The notes beneath the pieces were generated by a model. The model did not search any database. It saw only the letters and a program-made list of their open reading frames with translations, and was not told where the DNA came from. From a bacterium (lineage in GTDB: Bacteria > Chlamydiota > Chlamydiia > Chlamydiales > SM23-39), in assembly GCA_021811265.1 (NCBI GenBank), contig JAJZPH010000011.1, forward strand, positions 1-44,269: a DNA stretch of 44,269 nt, in the 5' to 3' direction. Both the position numbers and the translations under genes were made by a program. Below are positions 1-7,563 of the stretch, in pieces (the first letter of the stretch is position 1; each line of letters opens with the position of its first letter).

Positions 1-85
1 TCGAGGTATTTACCGCAATGATAGGAACATAGTGGGCATCATAGTTTTCGAAAGCAGGGCCTCCTTGTAGCTTGTCCCTATCTGA

Positions 86-255
86 AGGAGTATCTGGGCC
101 TTCTTCCTCTATCACGGGATAGGGAGAGCGCATGCTGACCCATGCAAGAAGTAGATGTCCCGAACTATAAAGGAGTATCTGGGCCTTCTTCCTCTATCAC
201 GGGATAGGGAGAGCGCATGCTGACCCATGCAAGAAGTAGATGTCCCGAACTATAA
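86..255. repeat. 85-bp perfect tandem duplication
   Basis: Two identical 85-bp units (86-170 and 171-255) sit head to tail inside the 3' part of the PARP-like gene. The identity extends one base on either side. Because 85 is not a multiple of three, the second unit shifts the reading frame and creates the stop at 165. Confidence 0.95.
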
Positions 256-872
256 ATGTCCGCTGCATAGCGAGCGCTATTCGTAAAATAAATTCCACTG
301 CCAAAAAAACCAACATCTGTAGAAGGTCCTCTATCTCCTCCCGTTAGATAATCATGTTTGCCAAAGTAGGCAAATCCAGTATCGCAAATGGATTGGACCT
401 TTTCTTGATTGCTTCCATGCCAATAGGGAAAAACAAAGGCATGCGATAAAACTTCTTTGCGAAAGCCTGCACGCATCACAGCAACAGGAGAAAAGGCATT
501 TGCAGATTCTCTCCACCGAGCCATCGCTTGTGTACGACTGCCCGTGGGGTCTTTCTCTGGCCACTTAGGAGAAAAGAAAGGATTTTGCGCCTCGCCATTC
601 ATGGTTACCAAAGAAGCTTCAAACTGCTCGGTTTGCAAAGGATTGTGAATACAAAAGACCCGTTTGATGGAGTAGGTTAAGGAAGCATATTGGAAAAAGT
701 AGGAAGTCACAAAATCCCATTCAGGATCGGATGGAAGAACTTCACATTCATGATGAAGGTTCTTTTGTGCTGAAGGAGCACGTACTCTTTGAAAAAGAGA
801 CTCGCTGAGCAGCCAAGGAGAAAAAAGGTTTTGTACTTTGCCTCGTAAATTTACAAAGAAGGAGCTGGACAT
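165..872 (-). CDS. PARP-type ADP-ribosyltransferase, frameshifted and cut by window edge
   Basis: Predicted mono- or poly-ADP-ribosyltransferase: transfers ADP-ribose from NAD+ to a target. Residues about 45-90 match the helical start of the PARP catalytic domain (a DPEW..V..FF...YSIKRVFCIHNP pattern). The NAD-binding H is in WHGS (H152) and the Y is in GSGIYFTNSA (Y195), the first two members of the H-Y-E triad. The ATG at 872 has a strong ribosome binding site (AAAGGAGG). The stop at 165 exists only because an 85-bp block is duplicated in tandem. Read with one copy, the frame stays open to the window edge and adds residues such as GGPAFENYDAHYVPIIAV, typical of the next strands of the fold; the third catalytic residue would lie outside the window. 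No signal peptide is evident. PARP folds are uncommon in bacteria, so a host-directed role is plausible but inferred. It could be a pseudogene, or an assembly error in an intact gene. Confidence 0.75.
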   Translation of the reverse strand: MSSSFFVNLRGKVQNLFSPWLLSESLFQRVRAPSAQKNLHHECEVLPSDPEWDFVTSYFFQYASLTYSIKRVFCIHNPLQTEQFEASLVTMNGEAQNPFFSPKWPEKDPTGSRTQAMARWRESANAFSPVAVMRAGFRKEVLSHAFVFPYWHGSNQEKVQSICDTGFAYFGKHDYLTGGDRGPSTDVGFFGSGIYFTNSARYAADIYSSGHLLLAWVSMRSPYPVIEEEGPDTPL

Positions 873-1032
873 AGACCTCCTTTCAAGAAATTTTTATTAA
901 AAACGATATGCTCGTGCACATTGCGAATCAAGAAAAAATAAAACGTTAAAACGCGAGCAATCTTGCAAGATTAGAAGATGATCGCACAATGCTGTCAACT
1001 TAAGGGTTCGAGAGCTGCAGAAAACCCTACCT

Positions 1033-1038
1033 TATAAT
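1033..1038 (+). promoter_or_regulatory. hydB: candidate -10 box upstream of the hydrogenase operon
   Basis: A perfect TATAAT lies about 60 bp before the hydB start in the divergent intergenic region. No convincing -35 box is seen at the usual spacing, so this is a weak prediction for a sigma-70/66 type promoter. Confidence 0.3.
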
Positions 1039-1099
1039 TCTTCGTCATGGTATCTGGAGTTTAAAGATTATTTGCAGTTTTTCGAAAGAGAGAGGGTCG

Positions 1100-3037
1100 A
1101 TGGATCAAGAAGTGAAAAAAAATTTTCTCGCACTCAAGGAAAGAGCCAAACAAGAGCTTGCTAAAAGAGAAAGCCCGGAAAAGATCGTGATTCAGATTGG
1201 GAGTGCAACGTGCGAAAATGCTTCGGGAGCCAACGTTGTCTACGAAGAGTTTCGCAAACATATTTTGGCTGCAGGAAAAAAGGAGATTGAGCTCAAACGG
1301 GTAGGGTGCACGGGCCGCTGTAGCTTGGAGCCGATCGTCACCATTTTTACTCCTCAAAATCGATACACAACTTATCGCAAAGTGGATCGGGAAGCTGTTC
1401 ATGAGATTTTCGTCTCCCATATTTTGGGCAACAAAATTTGCACGCAATATCTTTTAGAAGCTGAACTCACCGAGGAAGAGAAAAAAGAAAAACTCAAGCA
1501 GTCGGTCAAACAAAAAGAGCTTTGCCAAGTTTCTATCATGCGCAAATATTGCGAAATTTATGGGGATCTGCCCTTCTACTGCTCGCAAACAAGAGTAGCT
1601 CTTCGCAATTGTGGGATTATCGATCCCGAAAACATGCATGACTATATCAACGCCAACGGATTTCAGGCCCTGGCTTTGATTTTGGAAAAAAATGATCCCG
1701 AATGGGTGATCGCCGAGGTGGGTGCGTCGAAGCTAAGAGGAAGAGGGGGCGCTGGTTTTCCGACAGCGAAAAAATGGACTTTTGCTAGGGCAAACAAGGA
1801 AAAAGAGCGCTACATGATCTGTAACGCCGATGAGGGAGATCCGGGAGCTTTCATGGATCGGAGCATGCTCGAGTCGGATCCTTTTAGCGTGATCGAAGGA
1901 ATGATGATTGCTGGCTTTGCCATTGGAGCTGAAAAAGGCTTTTTCTACATTCGAGCAGAATATCCCCTTGCTGTAGAGCGCATCGAAAAAGCGATTCAAA
2001 TCTGCCGCAAAGAGGGGATTCTCGGGAAAAAAATTTTTGGTTCCGATTTCAATTATGATCTCGAAGTGAGGCTGGGAGCGGGCGCCTTTGTGTGTGGAGA
2101 AGAAACTGCTTTGATCCACTCCATTGAAGGAAGAAGAGGACAGCCGCGCGTACGTCCTCCTTTTCCCGCATCAGAAGGACTGTGGGGAAAGCCTACGATT
2201 ATTAACAACGTAGAAACTCTGGCCAACCTTTCCGTAATTCTTTCAATTGGAGGCAAAAAATTCGCCGAAATTGGTACGGAAAAGAGCGGGGGAACCAAGG
2301 TTTTTGCCATGTCGGGAAAGATCAAGCATACAGGCCTTGTCGAAGTTCCCATGGGAGCCACACTGCATGAAATTGTCTTCGATATTGGAGGAGGAACGGT
2401 TTCTGGAAAAAAATTAAAAGCGGTGCAAACGGGAGGACCTGCTGGCGGATGCATTCCTGCCTCTTTGATGGACACTCTTGTGGATTATGAAACTTTGGGC
2501 TCTGTGGGATCGATCATGGGGAGCGGTGGCCTCATTGTATTGGATGAGGATGATTGCATGGTGCAAGTGGCACGATTTTTTATGGAATTCTGTCAAGACG
2601 AGTCTTGTGGCAAATGCACTCCCTGCCGCGAGGGAACTGTGCGTATTTTAGAAATTTTGGACCGCATTATTGCGGGGAAGGGAACATTAGAAGATATTGA
2701 AAAGCTCGAACGGCTGGCTCTTCTGATGAAAAAGGCATCGTTGTGCGGACTTGGAAGAGCTGCCTGCAATCCCATTTTGAGCACATTAAAATATTTTCGC
2801 GACGAATATGAAGCACATGTGGTACACAAAATGTGCCCAGCGAAAAAATGTAAGCAGCTGATTCATTATGAGATTGACTCTGCAAAGTGCGTGGGTTGCA
2901 TGATGTGTGCAAAAAATTGTCCGGTAAGCTGCATTTCGGGGGAGAGAAAAAAGACACATCTGATCGACCAAACCCGCTGCATTCAATGCGGAAAATGTTT
3001 TGAAGTGTGTCGTTTTCATGCGGTCAAAAAACTATAA
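1100..3037 (+). CDS. hydB: [FeFe]-hydrogenase NuoF-like subunit (HydB/HndC type)
   Basis: Flavoprotein subunit of a multimeric cytoplasmic [FeFe]-hydrogenase; it would bind FMN and NAD(H) and pass electrons to HydA. Domain order in 645 aa: an N-terminal thioredoxin-like [2Fe-2S] domain (to about residue 110, GCTGRCSLEP); a NuoF core with the NAD/FMN motifs GRGGAGFPTAKKW and CNADEGDPGAF; the ESCGKCTPCREG [4Fe-4S] motif; and a C-terminal bacterial ferredoxin domain with two CxxCxxC...CP sets. The extra N- and C-terminal domains separate this HydB/HndC architecture from complex I NuoF. The N-terminal domain shows three obvious cluster cysteines rather than four, so that cluster is uncertain. First gene of a hydB-hydA-hydC operon; the next start is 30 nt away. 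The ATG at 1100 follows an AGAGAGAGG site. Confidence 0.93.
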   Translation: MDQEVKKNFLALKERAKQELAKRESPEKIVIQIGSATCENASGANVVYEEFRKHILAAGKKEIELKRVGCTGRCSLEPIVTIFTPQNRYTTYRKVDREAVHEIFVSHILGNKICTQYLLEAELTEEEKKEKLKQSVKQKELCQVSIMRKYCEIYGDLPFYCSQTRVALRNCGIIDPENMHDYINANGFQALALILEKNDPEWVIAEVGASKLRGRGGAGFPTAKKWTFARANKEKERYMICNADEGDPGAFMDRSMLESDPFSVIEGMMIAGFAIGAEKGFFYIRAEYPLAVERIEKAIQICRKEGILGKKIFGSDFNYDLEVRLGAGAFVCGEETALIHSIEGRRGQPRVRPPFPASEGLWGKPTIINNVETLANLSVILSIGGKKFAEIGTEKSGGTKVFAMSGKIKHTGLVEVPMGATLHEIVFDIGGGTVSGKKLKAVQTGGPAGGCIPASLMDTLVDYETLGSVGSIMGSGGLIVLDEDDCMVQVARFFMEFCQDESCGKCTPCREGTVRILEILDRIIAGKGTLEDIEKLERLALLMKKASLCGLGRAACNPILSTLKYFRDEYEAHVVHKMCPAKKCKQLIHYEIDSAKCVGCMMCAKNCPVSCISGERKKTHLIDQTRCIQCGKCFEVCRFHAVKKL

Positions 3038-3067
3038 AGAACTACCATTTTTTTAAGGAATGTAGGT

Positions 3068-4828
3068 ATGGCAGAAACAAAAGAAATTACGTTGACTATC
3101 AACGACATCGAGGTCAAAGTTCCAAAAGGGACGACGATCATGCATGCGGCAGAAAAAATCGGCATCCACATTCCTAGGCTTTGCTACCATCCGCGTCTCA
3201 GTTTGGAAGGGTCTTGCAGAGTCTGCATTGTCAAGGTGAAGGGCTTTGATTACTTTATGACCTCTTGCAGTACTCTGGCAGAAGAGGGCATGGTAGTGCA
3301 GACCCACTCACCCGAAATTCGACAGGCAAGGCGCGATATCGTTGAACTGCTGCTGGACAACCATCCCAAAGATTGCCAAACCTGCGAACGCGATGGCCAC
3401 TGCGAACTGCAAAATCTTGCCTATGATCATGGAGTAAGAGAAAGGTTTTTTGAAGGAAAGCGCAAAAATTACCCCATCGAGGCATCGAGCAAATCGGTCG
3501 TACGCGATGCCAATAAGTGCGTGCTTTGCCGGCGCTGCGTGCGTGTGTGCAGCGAGGTGCAGGGAGTCAATAATTTAAGTCAGCAATACCGGGGTTTTCA
3601 TACAGTTGTCACCCCTGCTCATGGTGCGAACATGGATGATTCCGTGTGCATTCAGTGTGGGCAGTGCATCAACGCCTGTCCGACAGCTTCCTTTCAGGAA
3701 AAAAAACACACCGAGGCTGTGTGGGCGGCGCTCGCAGATCCTAAAAAACTCCTCGTTGTGCAGGCGGCACCTTCGATTCGCGCAGCCATTGGCGAGGATT
3801 TTGGCATGAATCCGGGAACGCCTTGCACCGGCAAGATGGTGACGGCATTGCGCCTGCTTGGATTTCATGCGATTTTTGACACTAGTTATACGGCCGATTT
3901 GACCATAATGGAAGAGGCGCACGAACTTCTCTACAGAATTAAGAAGAATGAACGACTTCCCTTGATTACTTCCTGTTCTCCTGGGTGGGTCAATTTTATG
4001 GAAAAATTCTATCCTGAGCTGATCCCTCATGCTTCTAGTTGCAGATCCCCTATGAGCATGATGTCGGCTCTGATCAAAACCTATTATGCAGAGAAAATGG
4101 GCAGAAATCCTCGTGACATCTTTGTCGTTGCGATTATGCCCTGTGTTGCCAAAAAGTTTGAGATGGACCGCCCCGAGCACTATCTAGATGGAATCAAATT
4201 GACCGATGCAGTGCTCACAACCAGAGAGCTGGGGTGGATGATCAAAAGTTATGGAATTGATTTTAACAACCTTCCCGATAGCAATTTTGATTCTCCGCTG
4301 GGAGAAGCCTCTGGTGCTGGTGTTATTTTTGGAACTACAGGGGGAGTGATGGAGGCAGCATTGCGCACTGCTGCCGAAGAGATTACAGGAAAGGCATTGA
4401 CAGATGTGGAGTTTAAAGAGGTGCGTGCGGTGGAAGGCTTGAGAGAAAAAAGTCTTACCGTGGGAGATATGACTCTACATATTGGAGTTGCCAATGGTCT
4501 TGTCAATGCCAAAACCTTGCTCAACAAAGTATTGCAGTCAGAGAAGAAGTTTCATGTAATTGAGATCATGGCATGTCCTGGAGGTTGCATAGGAGGAGGG
4601 GGACAACCCTATCCTCGCAAGGGATACACCATTCTCGATCCCAAACTCTTTGCAAAACGAGCAGAAGCGCTCTATGCGATTGACAATAAAAAAAGCTTGC
4701 GCACTTCGCATGACAATCCATTGATTCAGAAGCTCTACAAAGAGCTTCTTCAAGAGCCGGGCAGCGAGATTGCGCATAAACTGCTCCACACGCATTATCA
4801 TCAAAAATTTCCCAAGGGGATCCGATGA
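3068..4828 (+). CDS. hydA: [FeFe]-hydrogenase catalytic subunit
   Basis: Catalytic subunit that reduces protons to H2, or the reverse, at the H-cluster. In 586 aa the order is: a [2Fe-2S] ferredoxin domain (CYHPRLSLEGSCRVC, about 40-55); a His-Cys [4Fe-4S] motif (HPKDCQTCERDGHC); two [4Fe-4S] sets (CVLCRRCVRVC and CIQCGQCINACP); then the H domain with all three signatures: L1 TSCSPGW (from 301), L2 MPCVAKKFE (from 357), L3 MACPGGCIGGGGQP (from 501). L1 has Ser where clostridial enzymes have a second Cys; I recall TSCSPGW from multimeric M3-type enzymes. This layout, next to NuoF- and NuoE-like subunits, is that of electron-bifurcating HydABC/Hnd hydrogenases. The H-cluster needs HydE, HydF and HydG, none of which are in this window. 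Its stop overlaps the hydC start (ATGA), suggesting translational coupling. Confidence 0.95.
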   Translation: MAETKEITLTINDIEVKVPKGTTIMHAAEKIGIHIPRLCYHPRLSLEGSCRVCIVKVKGFDYFMTSCSTLAEEGMVVQTHSPEIRQARRDIVELLLDNHPKDCQTCERDGHCELQNLAYDHGVRERFFEGKRKNYPIEASSKSVVRDANKCVLCRRCVRVCSEVQGVNNLSQQYRGFHTVVTPAHGANMDDSVCIQCGQCINACPTASFQEKKHTEAVWAALADPKKLLVVQAAPSIRAAIGEDFGMNPGTPCTGKMVTALRLLGFHAIFDTSYTADLTIMEEAHELLYRIKKNERLPLITSCSPGWVNFMEKFYPELIPHASSCRSPMSMMSALIKTYYAEKMGRNPRDIFVVAIMPCVAKKFEMDRPEHYLDGIKLTDAVLTTRELGWMIKSYGIDFNNLPDSNFDSPLGEASGAGVIFGTTGGVMEAALRTAAEEITGKALTDVEFKEVRAVEGLREKSLTVGDMTLHIGVANGLVNAKTLLNKVLQSEKKFHVIEIMACPGGCIGGGGQPYPRKGYTILDPKLFAKRAEALYAIDNKKSLRTSHDNPLIQKLYKELLQEPGSEIAHKLLHTHYHQKFPKGIR

Positions 4829-5334
4829 ACCAAAAAGATGACATTCTCGAAAAGAGCAAAAAAGAGCTTCCACAAGAGGTTTTGTCTTTCATTGCATCTA
4901 CCAAAAAAGAAGCCCATCCTGAGAGCCAGTTGATTGCGGTATTGCAAAAAACGCAGCAGCATTTTGGTTATTTAACTTCTGCTCAGCTGGATGCTATTGC
5001 GCAGGTGATGCAGATCCCCACTGCAAAGGTGACGGGTGTTGCGACTTTTTACCACCTCTTTCGCTTAAAATCGATTGGGAAATTTGTCATTAGTGTATGT
5101 ACGGGAACCGCTTGCCATGTTCGTGGTGCAGATAATGTTTCTAAAAAGCTTAAAGATGAGCTCGGCATTGATTTTGGCGAGACGACCAATGATGGACTTT
5201 TTACCTTGGACGCAACTCGCTGCTTGGGGATGTGTGCTCTTGCTCCTGTCATCAAGATAGGAGAGGATGTCTATTCTCAGGTAACACCCGAACAGATTCC
5301 TGCCATATTGAAGAAATATTTTGAAAAAAAATAG
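4825..5334 (+). CDS. hydC: [FeFe]-hydrogenase NuoE-like subunit
   Basis: Thioredoxin-fold [2Fe-2S] subunit, 169 aa, equivalent to NuoE/HydC, which relays electrons between the NuoF-like flavoprotein and the rest of the complex. The cluster cysteines are visible as CTGTAC (about residues 92-97) and CLGMC near residue 133. The N-terminal helical domain has the usual LIAVLQKTQQHFGYL pattern. The start overlaps the hydA stop by 4 nt, so the three genes form one transcription unit. A 167-bp hairpin repeat begins 39 bp after the stop and may end the transcript. Confidence 0.92.
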   Translation: MNQKDDILEKSKKELPQEVLSFIASTKKEAHPESQLIAVLQKTQQHFGYLTSAQLDAIAQVMQIPTAKVTGVATFYHLFRLKSIGKFVISVCTGTACHVRGADNVSKKLKDELGIDFGETTNDGLFTLDATRCLGMCALAPVIKIGEDVYSQVTPEQIPAILKKYFEKK

Positions 5335-5373
5335 CTTGTAACGCAGAGATCCATATTAAGAAGCTTTGCTCCT

Positions 5374-5540
5374 TATACACAAAGAACTTGGAAAATCGGT
5401 TTCTGGAGCATGCCAAAAACTCAGGGTTGAAAGATCGCAAACTACCCCATATTTCATTAATATTGGGCAGTTTACGATCTTCCAACCGCGAGGCTTTTCG
5501 CATAGCTTCAAAACCCGATTTTCCAAGTTCTTTGTGTATA
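5374..5540. repeat. 167-bp long-hairpin repeat, copy R1
   Basis: Starts TATACACAAAGAACTTGG and ends with its reverse complement; the outer 26 bp of the two arms pair perfectly. The inner arms also pair imperfectly down to a short loop (TCATT near 5455-5460), so the whole element can fold into one hairpin with a stem of about 80 bp. It lies between hydC and the PAP2 gene. The left arm of R1 resembles the right arm of R3 more than the left arm, so R1 and R3 are in opposite orientations. Confidence 0.93.
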
Positions 5541-5563
5541 ACAGGCTCTTTGTTGGAATTTAT

Positions 5564-6421
5564 ATGCATTGGCAACTAGACTGGATCTATTTTCTTCATA
5601 CATTGAGACATCCTCTTCTTGATGGATGGTTTCTCTTTTTCAATCTATTTGATCGACAAGAATTTTTCTTTGTCATGATTCCACTTCTTTGGCTTGGCAT
5701 CTCTTGGAAATGGGGTGTGCGTTTTTTCTACCTTTTTGGAATCAGCGCGCTTGTGAATCTTTTGCTCAAGATGATTTTTATGACGCCGCGACCCTTTCAG
5801 TTGGATCCAAGTGTTGCTCTTATTTATGTGCCTGGTTTTGGATTTCCAAGCGGAGGGGCACAAACTGCAATTTTGGTTGCAGGACTAATTCTCAAGGAAT
5901 GGAAAAGGGGGTTTTGGAGCTGGTTTGTTGCTATCAACTTCTTTTTCTGGGTGAGCCTTTCTCGTCTCTATTTGGGAGTGCATTTTCCGATGGATATTCT
6001 GGGTGGCTGGATGGTAGGGCTTTTCCTCTTGATTTTATACTATAAGACCGAGCGCAAAATCGAACGCTGGGTAGAAAAGAAACCTCCCTTTTCTCTCTTC
6101 TTGCGCGTGTCGTTCTTTTCACTGGCATTGCCTCTTTTTTTTCACGAACCCACCGTCTATCTTTTGTCTGGTGGATCAGTTGGAGTAGTCCTATCGCTCT
6201 TTCTTGCCTCTCGCTCGCATCTCTTGCTTGATCCAAAAAATTGGAAAGAGGGGTGCATGCGTGCGCTTATAGGAATTGCAGGTGTCTTTTTTTTCTCCTT
6301 TCTTTTGCAGCCTTTGTTCAAGGTGAGCGCTGTTTTTCTTATTTTAATCCCAGTGGTTTTTAGTCTATGGATTGGATGGGTTTCTCCCTGGATTTGGAAA
6401 AAGATAAGTTCGCTACATTAA
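5564..6421 (+). CDS. PAP2-superfamily membrane phosphatase
   Basis: Integral membrane phosphatase of the PAP2 (phosphatidate/undecaprenyl-pyrophosphate phosphatase) superfamily, 285 aa with several hydrophobic segments. Motif 1 is KMIFMTPRP (KX6RP) and motif 3 is SRLYLGVHFPMD (SRX5HX3D). Motif 2 reads PSGGA, so the usual PSGH histidine is Gly. The C-terminal third carries further membrane segments. The open frame extends upstream to 5366, but that part is the hairpin repeat R1 read as protein, so I start at the ATG at 5564, 24 bp after the repeat. The substrate is not clear; undecaprenyl pyrophosphate or a phospholipid phosphate are the usual ones. Confidence 0.8.
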   Translation: MHWQLDWIYFLHTLRHPLLDGWFLFFNLFDRQEFFFVMIPLLWLGISWKWGVRFFYLFGISALVNLLLKMIFMTPRPFQLDPSVALIYVPGFGFPSGGAQTAILVAGLILKEWKRGFWSWFVAINFFFWVSLSRLYLGVHFPMDILGGWMVGLFLLILYYKTERKIERWVEKKPPFSLFLRVSFFSLALPLFFHEPTVYLLSGGSVGVVLSLFLASRSHLLLDPKNWKEGCMRALIGIAGVFFFSFLLQPLFKVSAVFLILIPVVFSLWIGWVSPWIWKKISSLH

Positions 6422-6516
6422 GAAATCGATTTTTGGCCGATTTGGCGCGGTGAAATAGTTCATTTTATTCTTGGACAGGTTCCTAAAGAGCAATTGTGAG
6501 CTGCTTGGATATAGAA

Positions 6517-6538
6517 AGACCGCTGCGTCCAGCGGCCT
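6517..6538 (-). terminator. probable terminator of the cold-shock gene
   Basis: On the minus strand a GGCCGCTG/CAGCGGTC stem with a GACG loop is followed by TTTCTAT, 25 bp after the cold-shock stop codon. Confidence 0.6.
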
Positions 6539-6562
6539 TGAAAAAATTAATAATGGATTTTC

Positions 6563-6778
6563 TCAGCCTTCTTCGGAGACCGAACGCACTTTGACAGCTT
6601 CGGGTCCTTTTTTTCCGTTGGCTACTTCAAATTCAACAATTTCGCCCGGCTCTAGCGTGCGGTTGAGATTTTCGATGTTGGTGTTGTGAACAAAAATATC
6701 TTTTTTTTCTCCATCGGGAACGACGAAGCCGTAGCCTTTACGCTCATCGAACCATTTGACTGTTCCTCTCTGTTTCAT
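6563..6778 (-). CDS. cold-shock domain protein
   Basis: A 71-aa single-domain Csp protein that binds single-stranded RNA/DNA and acts as an RNA chaperone in the cytoplasm. It begins [21 protein letters not shown]1 is KGYGFV and RNP2 is DIFVHN. The length fits the family (about 65-75 aa). The ATG at 6778 is preceded by AAGGAGAG, so a longer open frame up to 6856 is not used. It is monocistronic, with a terminator-like hairpin downstream. Confidence 0.95.
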   Translation of the reverse strand: MKQRGTVKWFDERKGYGFVVPDGEKKDIFVHNTNIENLNRTLEPGEIVEFEVANGKKGPEAVKVRSVSEEG

Positions 6779-6920
6779 GAAAAAAACTCTCCTTCGAGGG
6801 TTGATATGCGAGACAAGATAGCAAATGTTACTTTTTGCAGTCAATTGTGAATGCATTCTTCGAGGAGATTGTTCTTGCAGCTAAATTCCCCAGTTGCTAT
6901 GAGCCAATGTGGAGGGACGG

Positions 6921-7532
6921 ATGTTTTTTTTAAAAGGGTTAATCATTGGTTTTTCTCTCACTGCTCCGATTGGGCCCATCAGCATGCTGTGTGCCTATCG
7001 AACCATTCAAAGGGGATTTTCTTCAGGGCTTTTTTCGGGGCTTGGGGCAGCTGCTGCCTATGCTATCTGCGGTATTGTTTCAGCATTGGTGATTCCTCTA
7101 TTTATAGATATGCTCATCCAGATCCAATACTGGCTCAAATTGTTTGGAGGCATTTTTCTCATCAATTTAGGAGCGTTGATTTTTCTAAACAAGCCCGCAA
7201 AAACCACTACTTTCTCGCACGAACACAATTTATTTTTTGACTTTTCCACATCGTTCTTATTTACCGTGTCCAATCCTTTTTCTCTTCTCTCTTACCTTGT
7301 TGTTTTTGCAGGGTTTGGTCTTACTTTAGAGTGGAGAGAAATGCTCAAGGGATCCTATTTGCTTTTTGGAATTTTTGTGGGTTCTTCTCTTTGGTGGTTT
7401 TTGCTTGCAGAAAGCATTTCGCATTTTAAAACCTATTTTACAAAAAAGGCGATTTTTTGGATCAATCGCATCACGGGTCTTGCTATATTTTGCTTTGGAA
7501 TATTTGCTATTTTGACTCTCAATATGGCATAA
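6921..7532 (+). CDS. LysE/RhtB-family membrane exporter
   Basis: A 203-aa membrane protein with about six hydrophobic segments and the LysE-family signature near the N terminus (GFSLTAPIGPISMLC, then GLFSGLGAAAAYAICG). LysE/RhtB proteins export amino acids or related small molecules; the substrate cannot be told from the sequence. A GTG at 6909 would give four more residues, but the GGAGGG at 6911-6916 is correctly spaced for the ATG at 6921. The gene is followed by the methyltransferase gene 31 bp downstream in the same direction, possibly one transcript. Confidence 0.8.
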   Translation: MFFLKGLIIGFSLTAPIGPISMLCAYRTIQRGFSSGLFSGLGAAAAYAICGIVSALVIPLFIDMLIQIQYWLKLFGGIFLINLGALIFLNKPAKTTTFSHEHNLFFDFSTSFLFTVSNPFSLLSYLVVFAGFGLTLEWREMLKGSYLLFGIFVGSSLWWFLLAESISHFKTYFTKKAIFWINRITGLAIFCFGIFAILTLNMA

Positions 7533-7563
7533 TTTTTGCAACATCGCAGAGTCAAACTTTTTC

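Noticed and set aside
1100..5334. Respiratory complex I genes (nuoE, nuoF, nuoG)
   Set aside because: The large subunit has all three H-cluster motifs of [FeFe]-hydrogenases and the NuoF-like subunit has the HydB-type extra domains; no other nuo genes are near.
5366..5563. N-terminal extension of the PAP2 open frame through hairpin repeat R1
   Set aside because: The extra residues are the repeat translated; the ATG at 5564 begins a hydrophobic N terminus as expected.
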